A DNA stretch of 64,000 bases from DTWD01 sp963662965. GTDB lineage: Bacteria > Acidobacteriota > Vicinamibacteria > Vicinamibacterales > UBA8438. This document shows, piece after piece, positions 49,370 to 59,500 of the stretch. The stretch lies in assembly GCA_963662965.1 (NCBI GenBank), contig OY759970.1, positions 1,550,001 to 1,614,000 of the forward strand, given 5' to 3'. Made by a program: the position numbers and the translations under genes. Within the stretch, counting starts at the first letter, position 1. The number at the start of each line of letters is the position of its first letter. The notes under the pieces were generated by a model. That model was not told the origin of the DNA. It ran no database searches and saw nothing but the letters and a program-made list of their open reading frames with translations.

Positions 49370-52081
49370 TCATCTGTCGGCCTCGACGAAGCCGTGCGCT
49401 CGGCCGAACCAATAGCTCACGAGATAGTCGAGCCCGCTGGTCTCGAACGGCGCGAGCTCGAGTCGACTCCCCCCGACCCGATATGGGTTGTGCACGAGAA
49501 AGCTCCAGGTACGGCCCCGCTGGCCAATGGGCCACGGACCGAGATCGCGGTCACCGGCACCGGTGGTGACGGGGTCGGGCTCGAACACAAACCCGAACCG
49601 CTCGCCGTAGGCGGCAATGGTGTCGGGATTCCACTTCATATCGAGTGGGACGTCGCCGAGCGCCTCGAGCGCCGCCGCCGCGACGTCGGACTCGCCGGTC
49701 CAGTACTGGTACAGGAACGTGGCGAACGGATTCGCTTCGACGTCGATCCCGGGGTGGACACCGCCTCGAAACCAGCGGCGCGCCGTTTCCAGGTAGTGCC
49801 CTCGAATCGCCGCGTCGTGCTCAAGATCAAGCAGCGGGTAGAGGGCCAGGGCGATCAGCACGTCGTCGGAGTGGTTCGCCACGAGCGGCGGCGCGTCCCG
49901 CCGGGCCCGCTCGCCGATACCCGCGTAGCCTCTCCGGACGAGCCGCTGGTACTCCGCGTCGTACCGCGGATCGCCGGTCAACGCGTGCGCCACCTTGACC
50001 ATTTGCAGGAGCAGCAGCGCATTCATCGGCTCTTCGTTCATCACGTAGTCGAGCTCGTAGTGTCCCCACCGCGTCGGCTGGCCGTCGAAACCGATGATCC
50101 GATAGTCGTTCTCCACCACCGCGTCGACGATCGCCCCCACCACGCGTCCGGCTCGCGCGCGTTCCGCGGCATCGGCGAGATGCACGCCGTAGACGTAGAG
50201 ACCAAACACCAGGGCGTCGACTTGATCGGAGCTTACGTTGCCGCGCCACCGGTACCGACCGTCCGGTGTCTCGCGCCAGACCCCGTCGTCGAACCACCGT
50301 GCATCGGCCGGCATCGAGGCCCGGGCGAGCAACCCGGGCCGGCCGGTCACCGACACGAGATGCCCTAGCGCCGCCGCCGCCGCGCCGGCACGCGCGGCGG
50401 CTCGCGCGTCACGCGTCACGACGTACTGCCACGTTGCCGTCGCGCAGTAGATCCCGGTCAGGTAGGCGGTGTCGGACATGTTGTACGTAACGTAGGGATG
50501 TTCCGCCGACGGCAGCCGACGCCGCACGCGCACCTGCCCGTTCTCGATGAATCGTTCGGCGAGGTCGACGCCGAAGACGCGGGCTTTCTCGGCGAGCGAG
50601 AGGTCGTCCGCGGCGTTCGATCCCCGGTTGCGAGTGAGGGACGGCACATCTCCCCGCGCATCAAACAGAGGTTCGGCGACCGTCATCGCGGCGCGGTGCG
50701 CGTCAGCGGCGGCGACAACGTCAGCCACGACGTCGGGGCGGTCTGGAGCCACGTCATGGTTCTCCCCGGGGTCGTTCCCCAGATAGAACAGTAGCGGTGG
50801 ATCGTGCGCGGTTCGTTCGGGACCGCCGCCGTAGCTCCCCTGGGTGACGAAGTGGGCCTTGTACTGTCGGTGGCGGAACGCGTACAGCTCACCCCGGCGA
50901 TAGAACGCCATAAAGTCGCGCGGACTCGAACCCCGGCCGAGCAGCACCGGCGATAGATCGAGGCCATCGACGGGGCGGTCGGACGGAATCGTGCCGCCAG
51001 CCAAGGCCAGGATTGTCGTGAAGAGATCCGTCGTCGACCCGATGTCCTGCACCACCCCCGGCTCGATCGTGTCGGGCCACCAGAAGATCCCGGGCACACG
51101 CATCCCGCCTTCCCACGTCGTCCCCTTCCCGTCACGGAGGAGTCCGGCGCTCCCACCGTGCTGGCGATACGAGAGCCACGGGCCGTTGTCGCTCGAGAAG
51201 ATGACCATGGTGCGTTCGGCGATCTGCTCTTCGCGCAGCGTGTCGAGGATCTGGCCGACGCTCCAGTCGATCTCCTCGATCACGTCGCCGTAGCGTCCGG
51301 CGGCGCTGTGCCCGGCAAACGCCTCGGAGCGAAACAGCGGCACATGCGGCATCGTGTGCGGGACATACAAGAAGAACGGCGCATCCCGATGTTCGCGAAT
51401 AAACCGCACCGCTTCCTCCGTGTACCGCTTCGTGATCGTCGTCTGATCCGCCGGACGCTCCAGTTCCCGATCGTCGCGCATCAACGGCACCTGCCAATAG
51501 TCGCTCGATGGGTTGAAGGTCGCCTCGGGGCGCTCGAGTCCCGGTGGAAGCTGCCGGTCCATGTCGTTGGAGTACGGGATGCCGAACCAGCTATCGAAGC
51601 CGTGACGCATCGGCCGGTACCGAGGCTGGTGTCCGAGGTGCCATTTGCCGACGATGCCGGTGGCGTAGCCAAGGTCCTTCAGCGCCTCGGCCACGGTTAC
51701 CTCGTCGTCCGGTAAGCCGTAATGAGAATCGGGGAAGAAGACCCCCTGCTCCCGGCCGAACATGCCGCTCCGAAGATGGATGCGACCGGTCAGCAGAGCC
51801 GCGCGGCTGGGCGAGCAGACCGGGGCTTGCGAGTAGAAGCTGGTCCAGCGCTGCCCCTCGTCCGCCATCCGATCGAGGTGCGGCGTCCGAATCGTCGGAT
51901 GCCCGTACGACCCGAGGTCGCCGTACCCAAGATCGTCCGCGAAGATGATGACGACGTTCGGAGAACGCTCGTCGGTCGGCACCGACGATGTCGGCGACGC
52001 GACGGGCACACATCCGGCACTCCCGATGCCGAGGACGAACGCCGCGGCCGCCAGGATTCTTCCTCTCACCTTGTGTAACAC
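49370..52081 (-). CDS. Sulfatase lipoprotein with large C-terminal helical domain
   Basis: About 903 residues; the start is uncertain (GTG 52081, GTG 52069 or TTG 52093). A lipobox (GIGSAGC) predicts lipid anchoring. The sulfatase domain (~first 480 residues) has NVVIIFADDLGYGDLGSYG (metal Asp pair), the formylglycine motif CSPSRAALLTGR, GKWHLGH and FSSDNGPW. This is the type I arylsulfatase fold, which needs Cys-to-formylglycine maturation. The remaining ~400 residues are helical with repeated pair motifs (LVFGLYVYGVHLADAAERAR, ALLLLQMVKVAHALTGDPRY), suggesting an (alpha/alpha) barrel that may bind polysaccharide. It is transcribed divergently from tetR. Confidence 0.88.
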   Translation of the reverse strand: MLHKVRGRILAAAAFVLGIGSAGCVPVASPTSSVPTDERSPNVVIIFADDLGYGDLGSYGHPTIRTPHLDRMADEGQRWTSFYSQAPVCSPSRAALLTGRIHLRSGMFGREQGVFFPDSHYGLPDDEVTVAEALKDLGYATGIVGKWHLGHQPRYRPMRHGFDSWFGIPYSNDMDRQLPPGLERPEATFNPSSDYWQVPLMRDDRELERPADQTTITKRYTEEAVRFIREHRDAPFFLYVPHTMPHVPLFRSEAFAGHSAAGRYGDVIEEIDWSVGQILDTLREEQIAERTMVIFSSDNGPWLSYRQHGGSAGLLRDGKGTTWEGGMRVPGIFWWPDTIEPGVVQDIGSTTDLFTTILALAGGTIPSDRPVDGLDLSPVLLGRGSSPRDFMAFYRRGELYAFRHRQYKAHFVTQGSYGGGPERTAHDPPLLFYLGNDPGENHDVAPDRPDVVADVVAAADAHRAAMTVAEPLFDARGDVPSLTRNRGSNAADDLSLAEKARVFGVDLAERFIENGQVRVRRRLPSAEHPYVTYNMSDTAYLTGIYCATATWQYVVTRDARAAARAGAAAAALGHLVSVTGRPGLLARASMPADARWFDDGVWRETPDGRYRWRGNVSSDQVDALVFGLYVYGVHLADAAERARAGRVVGAIVDAVVENDYRIIGFDGQPTRWGHYELDYVMNEEPMNALLLLQMVKVAHALTGDPRYDAEYQRLVRRGYAGIGERARRDAPPLVANHSDDVLIALALYPLLDLEHDAAIRGHYLETARRWFRGGVHPGIDVEANPFATFLYQYWTGESDVAAAALEALGDVPLDMKWNPDTIAAYGERFGFVFEPDPVTTGAGDRDLGPWPIGQRGRTWSFLVHNPYRVGGSRLELAPFETSGLDYLVSYWFGRAHGFVEADR

Positions 52082-52106
52082 ATTGTAAAACAAGAACTTG
52101 CCATGG

Positions 52107-52152
52107 TTGAACTTTATTTGTTATCATACGTATGATTAAAACGAACGTTCAA
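52107..52152. promoter_or_regulatory. 46-bp dyad, candidate TetR operator
   Basis: A symmetric sequence centred at 52129/52130. The core atcatacgtatgat is a perfect 14-bp palindrome, and the outer ends are ttgaac and gttcaa; 18 of 23 positions match between halves. It lies in the 86-base gap between the divergent sulfatase and tetR genes, just before the tetR ribosome site. Binding of the TetR protein there could control both directions. Confidence 0.65.
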
Positions 52153-52167
52153 GTAGGAGAACCGCCG

Positions 52168-52827
52168 ATGCCCAGCCGGACCAAAGAACGCATTCTCGAC
52201 GTCGCAGAGCGCTTGTTTGGCGAGCGCGGCTTTCCCGCCACGTCGCTTCGCGACATCACCGCGGAAGCTGATGCGAACCTCGCGTCGGTGAACTACCACT
52301 TCGGGTCGAAGGAATCACTGCTGACGGCTGTTCTCGAGCGCCGGCTGCGACCGATCAACGAGCGCCGAATCGCCCAGCTCGACGCACTCGAGGCGCGCCC
52401 CGGAGACGACACACCGCCCCTCGAGGATGTCATTCGCGCCTTCCTGTCCCCGCCGTTCGAACAGCAACGAGAGTGGGGACCGTCCGGAGTGGCGTTTCTC
52501 CGGGTGCTGGGTCGCGTGCACAGCGAAAGCAACGAACAATTCAGGGCGATGTTCGTTAAACAGTTCGACGAGGTCTTCAAGCGGTTCACCGGCGCGCTCC
52601 GCCGCGCGCTCCCCCACCTCGAAGAATCCGACGTCGGCTTGCGCGTGATGTTCATGGTCGGCTCGATGGCCTTCACGATGTCATGGGGCCAATCGATGCT
52701 GCGCGAACCGAGCGCGGCGCGTGACCCCGACGACGTGCTCGAGTCGCTCGTCGCCTACGCCGCGGCCGGTATGGCAGCCCCGGCCCCGCAGCTCGTCCCG
52801 GTGGCCAGACGCGCGCAGAGGTCTTGA
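52168..52827 (+). CDS. TetR-family regulator of the efflux operon
   Basis: 219 residues from the ATG at 52168, chosen because of its AGGAGA ribosome site; an ATG at 52132 lies within the operator-like dyad. The N-terminal helix-turn-helix is complete: TKERILDVAERLFGERGFPA, LRDITAEADANLASVNYHFG and SKESLLTAV. The C-terminal ligand domain resembles those with a TetR_C-type fold and is hydrophobic (FMVGSMAFTMSWGQSML). Its stop overlaps the ATG of the outer-membrane factor gene (TGATG), so it is part of the efflux operon and probably represses it until a substrate binds. Confidence 0.93.
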   Translation: MPSRTKERILDVAERLFGERGFPATSLRDITAEADANLASVNYHFGSKESLLTAVLERRLRPINERRIAQLDALEARPGDDTPPLEDVIRAFLSPPFEQQREWGPSGVAFLRVLGRVHSESNEQFRAMFVKQFDEVFKRFTGALRRALPHLEESDVGLRVMFMVGSMAFTMSWGQSMLREPSAARDPDDVLESLVAYAAAGMAAPAPQLVPVARRAQRS

Positions 52828-54299
52828 TGCGCACCATGAGGACCATCACATTGATCGTCATGCTCGGGATCACGGTCGGGTGCGCCTCGGCTCCGCCGGT
52901 CGAATGGCCCGAGCTGACGGTGGACGTTCCCGACGACTGGACCACCGCCGACGTCAATACCGATGTCACCGGCGGCGTCGCCCCTGATTGGTGGTCCGAC
53001 TTTGGGGATGACGGGCTCTCGGCCGCGGTCGAGACGTCGCTCCAGGAAAACTTCGACCTGCAGGCGGCCGTCGCCCGGCTCGAACAGGCCGCGGCCGACT
53101 CGCGGGCGGCGTCGGGGGCACTCATGCCGTCGGTCCAGGCATCGTACACCGGAGGCCGCCGCAAGCAGAACTTCGTCGGCTTCCCGATTCCGGGTGCCGA
53201 AGGCCGCGTGCTGAGCACCGTCTCGACAAACCAGGGGCTCAATCTCGACGTCTCGTGGGAAGTCGACCTCTGGGGCAGGCTTCGCGCCGATGCGCAGGCC
53301 GCCCTGGCCGACCTGCAGCGGTTCGCCGCCGACCTGCGTGGCGCCCAGCTCTCGCTCGCCGGTCAGACGGCCAAGGCGTGGTTCGCGATTGGCGAGGCGC
53401 AGCAGCAGGTCGAGCTCTCGGAAGCAACGGTCGCCAGTTTCCGCGAGTCGGCGGATCGCGTGCAGGACCGTTTCGAAGCGGGGGTACGTCCGGCGCTCGA
53501 CCTCCGTCTCGCGCTGTTGAACCTCGCCAACGCCGAGGCGGCGTTCGACCAGCGGCAACAGCAGCTCGATGCCGCGAAGCGGCAGCTCGACGTCTTGCTC
53601 GGCCGGTACGCCGCCGGCGAGGTCACCCCGCCCTCGAACCTCCCGGACGCGCCACGGGCCATCCCTGGCGGGCTTCCCGCGGATTTGATCGCACGGCGTC
53701 CGGACCTCGCGGCGGCGGAGCGGCAGGTGGCGGCATCCGAAGCGCGGCTGAGCGTCGCCCGCAAGGAGCTGCTCCCCGGGATCAACCTGACCGTCGGGAC
53801 CGGCACCTCGTCGGATGCGCTCCGGTCGCTCATCGACGGCGACTTCGGCGTGTGGAGTCTCGTGAGCAACATCGTCGCGCCGCTCTGGCAGGGTGGGCGA
53901 CTGCGCGCGCAGATCAGTCGGGCCGAAGCGCGCGTGGCCGAGGTACTGGCGACCTATGTCAACAGCGCGCTCGTCGCGTACTCGGAAGTGGAGACCGCGC
54001 TCGCGGCGGAGGCCTTCCTCGCCGACCGCGTCACGCATCTGATGACAGCCGTCGAGCAGGCGCGCGCCGCCGAGCGGCTTGCCGACGAGCGCTATACCGC
54101 CGGTCTTGACACGTACATCACGGTCCTCGACTCGCAGCGCTCAGCCGTGCAGGCCGAGGTCGACCTCATCGCGGCGAGGCGAACGCGCCTCGAGAACCGC
54201 GTCGATCTGTATTTGGCCCTCGGGGGCGGCTTCGAGCAGCTGACCTCACCGATTGCGATGGCGGGCGCGGGTCAAGACACGAGAGCCAACGTGCCCTAA
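52827..54299 (+). CDS. Outer-membrane efflux channel (NodT/OprM type)
   Basis: 490 residues from the ATG at 52827. A lipobox (LGITVGC) makes it a lipoprotein. Two repeats of the TolC fold are seen: helical segments rich in Ala/Arg/Glu/Gln (LQAAVARLEQAAADSRAASG, AERQVAASEARLSVARKELL) and beta segments ending in LDVSWEVDLWGRLRADA, which is a strong NodT-family marker. It forms the exit duct for the RND pump encoded downstream. It starts on the stop codon of tetR. Confidence 0.93.
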   Translation: MRTMRTITLIVMLGITVGCASAPPVEWPELTVDVPDDWTTADVNTDVTGGVAPDWWSDFGDDGLSAAVETSLQENFDLQAAVARLEQAAADSRAASGALMPSVQASYTGGRRKQNFVGFPIPGAEGRVLSTVSTNQGLNLDVSWEVDLWGRLRADAQAALADLQRFAADLRGAQLSLAGQTAKAWFAIGEAQQQVELSEATVASFRESADRVQDRFEAGVRPALDLRLALLNLANAEAAFDQRQQQLDAAKRQLDVLLGRYAAGEVTPPSNLPDAPRAIPGGLPADLIARRPDLAAAERQVAASEARLSVARKELLPGINLTVGTGTSSDALRSLIDGDFGVWSLVSNIVAPLWQGGRLRAQISRAEARVAEVLATYVNSALVAYSEVETALAAEAFLADRVTHLMTAVEQARAAERLADERYTAGLDTYITVLDSQRSAVQAEVDLIAARRTRLENRVDLYLALGGGFEQLTSPIAMAGAGQDTRANVP

Positions 54300-54324
54300 G
54301 GGGTAAGGAACGGACACGGAACCA

Positions 54325-56598
54325 ATGAATCGCGTCATTCTTCGAACACTGCAGATCCTGCTGCCGCTGGTGGTTCTCGGAGCCGCCGGCTTCGCGGCGT
54401 TCACGATGATCGGAAACCGGCCGACGGTCGAAACGCAGGCGCCTGTGTTCACGCCCCCTGGAGTGCGAGTACACGAGGTCACCCTGGAGCAGGTGCAGAT
54501 GAGCGTGACCAGCCAGGGCACGGTGCGGCCGCGTACCGAGAGCCAGCTCGTGCCGGAGATTGCCGGTCGGATCACGTGGGTTGCCCCGTCGTTCGCGGAA
54601 GGCGGGTTCTTCGACACCGGCGACGTCTTGGTCAAGATCGACCCGTTCGACTACGAGCAGGAGCTGGTCAGCACACGGTCGCAGCTCGCGCAGTCGCGGC
54701 TGCGTCTCGCGCAGGAAGAGGCGGAAGCCGAGGTGGCCCAACGTGAGTGGAACGACCTGGGACGCGGCGACCCGCGCGAGCTGACGCTCCGCAAACCGCA
54801 GCTCGACGATGCGCACGCCTCTGTCGCCGCCGCCGAGGCGCACGTGGTCAGGGCCGAGCGCGACCTCGAACGCGCCGACATTGTAGCTCCCTATACCGGC
54901 CGGATTCGCAAGAAGAACGTCGATATCGGGCAGTTCGTGCGCGTCGGCGACACGATCGCAACGGTCTATTCAGTCGACACGGCGGAGATTCGGTTGCCGC
55001 TGCCCGACGACCAGATCGCGTACCTCGACCTCCCGTTGTCGTATCGCGGCGTCGACCAGCAGCCACAGCCGAGCGTCACGCTGCAGGCGACCTTCGCCGG
55101 AGAGACTCACGAGTGGCAGGGGCGTGTCGTCCGCACCGAGAGCGAGATCGACCCGGTGAGTCGCATGGTGCACGTGGTGGTCGAAGTGGCCGACCCCTAC
55201 GCCCCCAGCGGCAATCCCAACAAACCGCCGTTGGCTGTCGGGATGTACGTCGAGGCCGAGATCGAGGGCCGAACTGTGCGCGACATCGCCGTCGTTCCGC
55301 GCGCCGCGCTGCGGGGGCGAGACCAGGTACTGGTGGTGACGGCGGACGACCGCTTGTCGTTCCGCGACATCGACATCTTCCGCCGCACGACCGATGCCCT
55401 CTTCGTGCGCGCCGGGTTGAGGGAGGGCGACCTCGTCGTCACCTCCCCGCTCGACACACCGACCGAGGGGATGGTGGTGCAGCTGGCCAACGCCGACCCC
55501 GGGCTCCTGGCGCGGCGTGATGCGGCGGCCGCGCTGGCCCCATTGGCCCCGCTGACCCCGTCATCTCCGGAGCTGACACCGGCGGCAGCGGAATCGACCA
55601 CGCCCCCGACGACGCCAGTCACCGCCGAGCGCGCGGCGGCAGCGGCGCCACCGTCCGAGGGCGCACCGGAACGTGCGGCGCGGCTCGATACGCCGATCGT
55701 GCCGCGAGCAACGTCCGCTCCGCCCGCGGCCGTGGCGGCGCGCGAGCCCGATCCGCCCGCGGCGGCCGCCGCCGACGCGCCGACGTCGGCAACCGCACCG
55801 GCACCGGCCGAACGCGCAGTCGGGCCGAACGCGGTGACGGTCGCACCGTTTCGGATTCTGAATCGGGACGGCGTGGATCCGGCGCTCGGTGCCGCGGTGA
55901 CACGAGCGATCGCGGATCGGCTTCGAACGCTGGTCGACGTTGCGATGACGTCGAACGAGGCCGACGCGCGCTATGTGATCGGCGGTAGCATCCAGCAGGT
56001 CGGTCCGATGGTCCGGGTGACCGCCCACATCGTCGACACCGCCGATGGCTCGGTGCTCCGGGCGCTGAAAATCGATGGATCCGTGGACGAGGGCGAACGC
56101 CTCGAGGCGCGGGTGGCGGCCGCCGTCATCGAACACGTCGACATCTTCCGCTTCCGCGGCGCCGGCGATGTGCCGTCGGCCTCGCGCGCGCCGGCGCTCG
56201 CGGTTCTGCCGTTCAATGATCTCAGCGCCGGCCGTGCCGCGTCGGACGTCGACCTCGGCGCCGTCATCACCGCGGCGGTGACCGACCGGATGGCATCGCT
56301 GTCCGCCGTCGACGTCGTCGCCTCGACTGACGCCGCCACCGCTGAGTGGGTCGTGCGCGGTGGCATCCAACGCATTGGCGACGTCGTGCGCGTCACAGCC
56401 CGTCTCATCGACGTCGGGAGCGGCTCCGTCGTCCGGGCGGTCAAGGTCGACGGCACCGTCGGAGCGCTCGCGGCACTGCAGGACCAGGTCGCGTCGGCGA
56501 TCGCCGACGCCGTGCAGGAGACGGTGGCCGAACAGGTCACCGCGGCCGCGCTCCCCCACGCGGCCGTCGCGCCGGCCCCGGTAGGGAGGCTTTCGTGA
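54325..56598 (+). CDS. RND membrane-fusion protein with two C-terminal TolB-like domains
   Basis: 757 residues, nearly twice the usual 350-420. The first ~400 are a normal HlyD/AcrA-type adaptor: N-terminal membrane anchor (ILLPLVVLGAAGFAAF), lipoyl/barrel-sandwich (VTSQGTVRPRTESQLVPEIA... IVAPYTGRIRKKNVDIGQFV), and beta-barrel. A Pro/Ala-rich linker (~400-498) leads to two related domains, ~499-610 (VTVAPFRIL... DARYVIGGSIQQVGPMVRVT) and ~622-735 (LAVLPFNDLSAG... EWVVRGGIQRIGDVVRVTARLID). These carry the AVLPF...GG-Q-G--VRVTA-L-D pattern of TolB/FlgO-like (COG5616-type) domains. They would face the periplasm. The following permease gene overlaps by GTGA. Confidence 0.88.
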   Translation: MNRVILRTLQILLPLVVLGAAGFAAFTMIGNRPTVETQAPVFTPPGVRVHEVTLEQVQMSVTSQGTVRPRTESQLVPEIAGRITWVAPSFAEGGFFDTGDVLVKIDPFDYEQELVSTRSQLAQSRLRLAQEEAEAEVAQREWNDLGRGDPRELTLRKPQLDDAHASVAAAEAHVVRAERDLERADIVAPYTGRIRKKNVDIGQFVRVGDTIATVYSVDTAEIRLPLPDDQIAYLDLPLSYRGVDQQPQPSVTLQATFAGETHEWQGRVVRTESEIDPVSRMVHVVVEVADPYAPSGNPNKPPLAVGMYVEAEIEGRTVRDIAVVPRAALRGRDQVLVVTADDRLSFRDIDIFRRTTDALFVRAGLREGDLVVTSPLDTPTEGMVVQLANADPGLLARRDAAAALAPLAPLTPSSPELTPAAAESTTPPTTPVTAERAAAAAPPSEGAPERAARLDTPIVPRATSAPPAAVAAREPDPPAAAAADAPTSATAPAPAERAVGPNAVTVAPFRILNRDGVDPALGAAVTRAIADRLRTLVDVAMTSNEADARYVIGGSIQQVGPMVRVTAHIVDTADGSVLRALKIDGSVDEGERLEARVAAAVIEHVDIFRFRGAGDVPSASRAPALAVLPFNDLSAGRAASDVDLGAVITAAVTDRMASLSAVDVVASTDAATAEWVVRGGIQRIGDVVRVTARLIDVGSGSVVRAVKVDGTVGALAALQDQVASAIADAVQETVAEQVTAAALPHAAVAPAPVGRLS

Positions 56599-59500
56599 AG
56601 GGGACAATCGAGTGGATGGCGCGCAACAGCGTTGCCGCCAACCTCCTGATGGTGTTCATCGTCGTGAGCGGCTTGATCGCCCTCACGACAGTGACCGAAG
56701 AGGTCTTTCCGGAGATCGAGCTCGACCGCATCAGCATCAACGTGCCGTACCTGGGCGCGGCCCCGGAGGAGGTCGAGGCGGCGGTCGTCATTCGCATCGA
56801 GGAAGCGATCCAGGGTGTCGACGGCATCAAGGAGATCCAGTCGACGGCATCGGAGGGATCGGCCTCGGTCCTGATCGAGCTCGAGCTCGGCGCCGACGCC
56901 CGCAAGGTGGTCGATGAGGTCAAGAGCAACGTCGACGCGATCACCACCTTCCCGGTCGAAACCGAGAAGCCGATCATTCGCGAGCTGACGGCGAGAAACC
57001 AAGTCACCAACGTCGCCATCTCCGGCAACATCGACGTCTTCACTCTCAAGTCGGTCGCGGAGCAAGTGCGCGACGAGATTTCGGCCATTCCGGAGATCAC
57101 CCAGGTCGATATCGTGAGTGCGCCGCCGTATGAGATCTCGATCGAGGTCTCGGAGGTCGCGCTCCGGCGACACGGCCTAACGTTCGATCAGGTCGCGGAG
57201 GCGGTACGCCGTTCATCGCTCGACCTCCCGGGCGGCTCGGTGCGGACCGACAGTGGCGAGATTCTCCTCCGCACCATCGGGCAGGCGTATCGGGGCGAGG
57301 AGTACGAGAATCTGGTGCTCTGGACGCGATCCGATGGCAGCCGGCTACGACTGGGCGACGTCGCCAACGTCGTGGATGGATTCGCGGAGACCGATCAGTA
57401 CGCGCGGTTCGACGTCGAGCCGATGGTCATGGTGTCGGTGTTCCGCACCGGTGAGCAGAGCGCGCTCGATATCGCGGCGGCGGTCCAGGACTACGTCGAG
57501 GACGCCAAGACGCGCCTCCCCGAAGGGGTGTCGCTGACGATCTGGCAGGACCAGTCCGAGGTGCTGAACGACCGGCTCGCGTTGATGTTGCGGAACGGCG
57601 CCACCGGCTTCGTTCTGGTGTTCGTCATCCTCACGCTGTTTCTCGAGCTGCGTCTTGCGTTTTGGGTCAGCCTCGGCATTCCCATCTCGTTCATGGGCGC
57701 CATTGCCCTGATGCCGGTCGGCGACGTGTCAATCAACGTCATGTCGCTCTTCGCGTTCATTCTCGTGCTCGGCATCGTCGTCGACGACGCCATCATCGTC
57801 GGCGAGAACATCTACCGTCACCAGGAGGATCACGGCGATGGCTTACGCGGCGCGATCGAAGGGGGACAGGAGATCGCCACGCCGGTCATCTTCGCGGTGC
57901 TGACGACGGTCGCGGCATTCATGCCGCTGATGTTCGTCCCGGGCATGATGGGAAAGATCTTCCGGGTCATCCCGCTGATTGTCGTGCCGTGTCTGCTCTT
58001 CTCGCTCGTCGAGTCGCTCGGCGTCCTCCCCGCGCACCTGTCGCACACGAAGCCGCATGCCAAGCCCGGACGGTTTCGGCGGTTCCAGAGTCTGTTCTCG
58101 AACGGCCTCAAGACCTTCATCCGGAAGGTCTATGAGCCGTTGCTCGAAGTCGCGCTGCGCTGGCGCTACCTGACGTCGGCCATCGGGGTGTCGATGCTGA
58201 TCCTCACCGTCGGCATGGTGCTCGGTGGCTGGACCACCTTCCGGTTCTTCCCATCGATCGAGGCCGACTTTATGGCGGCGTCGGTCACGATGCCGCAAGG
58301 TACCCCGGCGAACGTCACCGGAGAGGCGATCGCCAAGCTCGAGGACGGCGCGGCGGCGCTGCGCGCGCGGCTCCTGCAGGAAACCGGAATGGACTACTTC
58401 CGCCATGTCTCGGCGTCGATCGGCGACCAGCCCATGGCGTCGCGTGGCGGCGGCCCGATGGGCCCGATCCGGACGATGGCAGCCGCCCACGTCGGTGAGG
58501 TGACGATCGAGCTCGCTCCGGCCGAGACCCGCGCCTACACGAGCGAGCAGCTCGGCTTCATGTGGCGCGACGCGAGCGAAGCGATCCCCGAGGCAGTCGA
58601 CGTCAACTTCACCATGTCGATCATGACCCCGGGCGAGGACGTCAACGTGCAGCTCGCGGGCCCTGACATCGAACGCCTCCGGGCCGCCGCCGACGAAGTC
58701 AAGCTGCGTCTCGCCGCCTACGCCGGCGTCTACGACATCTCTGACTCGTTCCGGGCCGGCAAAGAGGAGATGAGGCTCGGGATCAAGCCAGCCGCCGAGA
58801 CCCTCGGCCTCACGCTCCAGGATCTCGGCCGCCAGGTCCGCCAGGCGTTCTACGGCGAGGAGGCGCAAAGGATTCAGCGCGGCCGCGATGACATTCGCGT
58901 GATGGTGCGCTATCCGCGTGACGGCCGCCGCTCGCTCGGTAACCTCGAGAATATGCGAATCAGAACGCCCGATGGCGGTGAGGTGCCGTTCAGTCAAGTG
59001 GCGCAAGTCGAGCCGGGCCGCGGCTTCGCGTCGATCAAGCGGGTTAACAGAAACCGCGCCGTCAACGTCACGGCGGCGGTCGACGCCACCGTGACCTCGG
59101 GTGGCCAGGTGATCGCCGACCTTCAGAACCGCATCCTGCCAGAAGTGCTCCCCAAGTACCCCGGTGTCTTCTACACGTTCGAAGGGGTCCAGGCGGAGCA
59201 AGCTGACGCCGTCGGCGGGTTGACGCGCGGCTTCATTCTGGCGCTGCTGATGATCTTCGCGCTCCTGGCGATTCCACTGAAGTCGTACGTGCAGCCGATG
59301 ATCATCATGAGCGCGATCCCGTTCGGCCTCGTCGGCGCAATCTGGGGCCACCTGGTGATGGGGCTCGACGTGACGCTGATGTCGATGTTCGGGCTGGTGG
59401 CGCTGACCGGCGTCGTCGTCAACGACAGCCTGGTGATGGTCGACTTCATCAACCGAAAGCGGCGCGTGCACGACGACGTCAGCATGGCCGTCCGCGAAGC

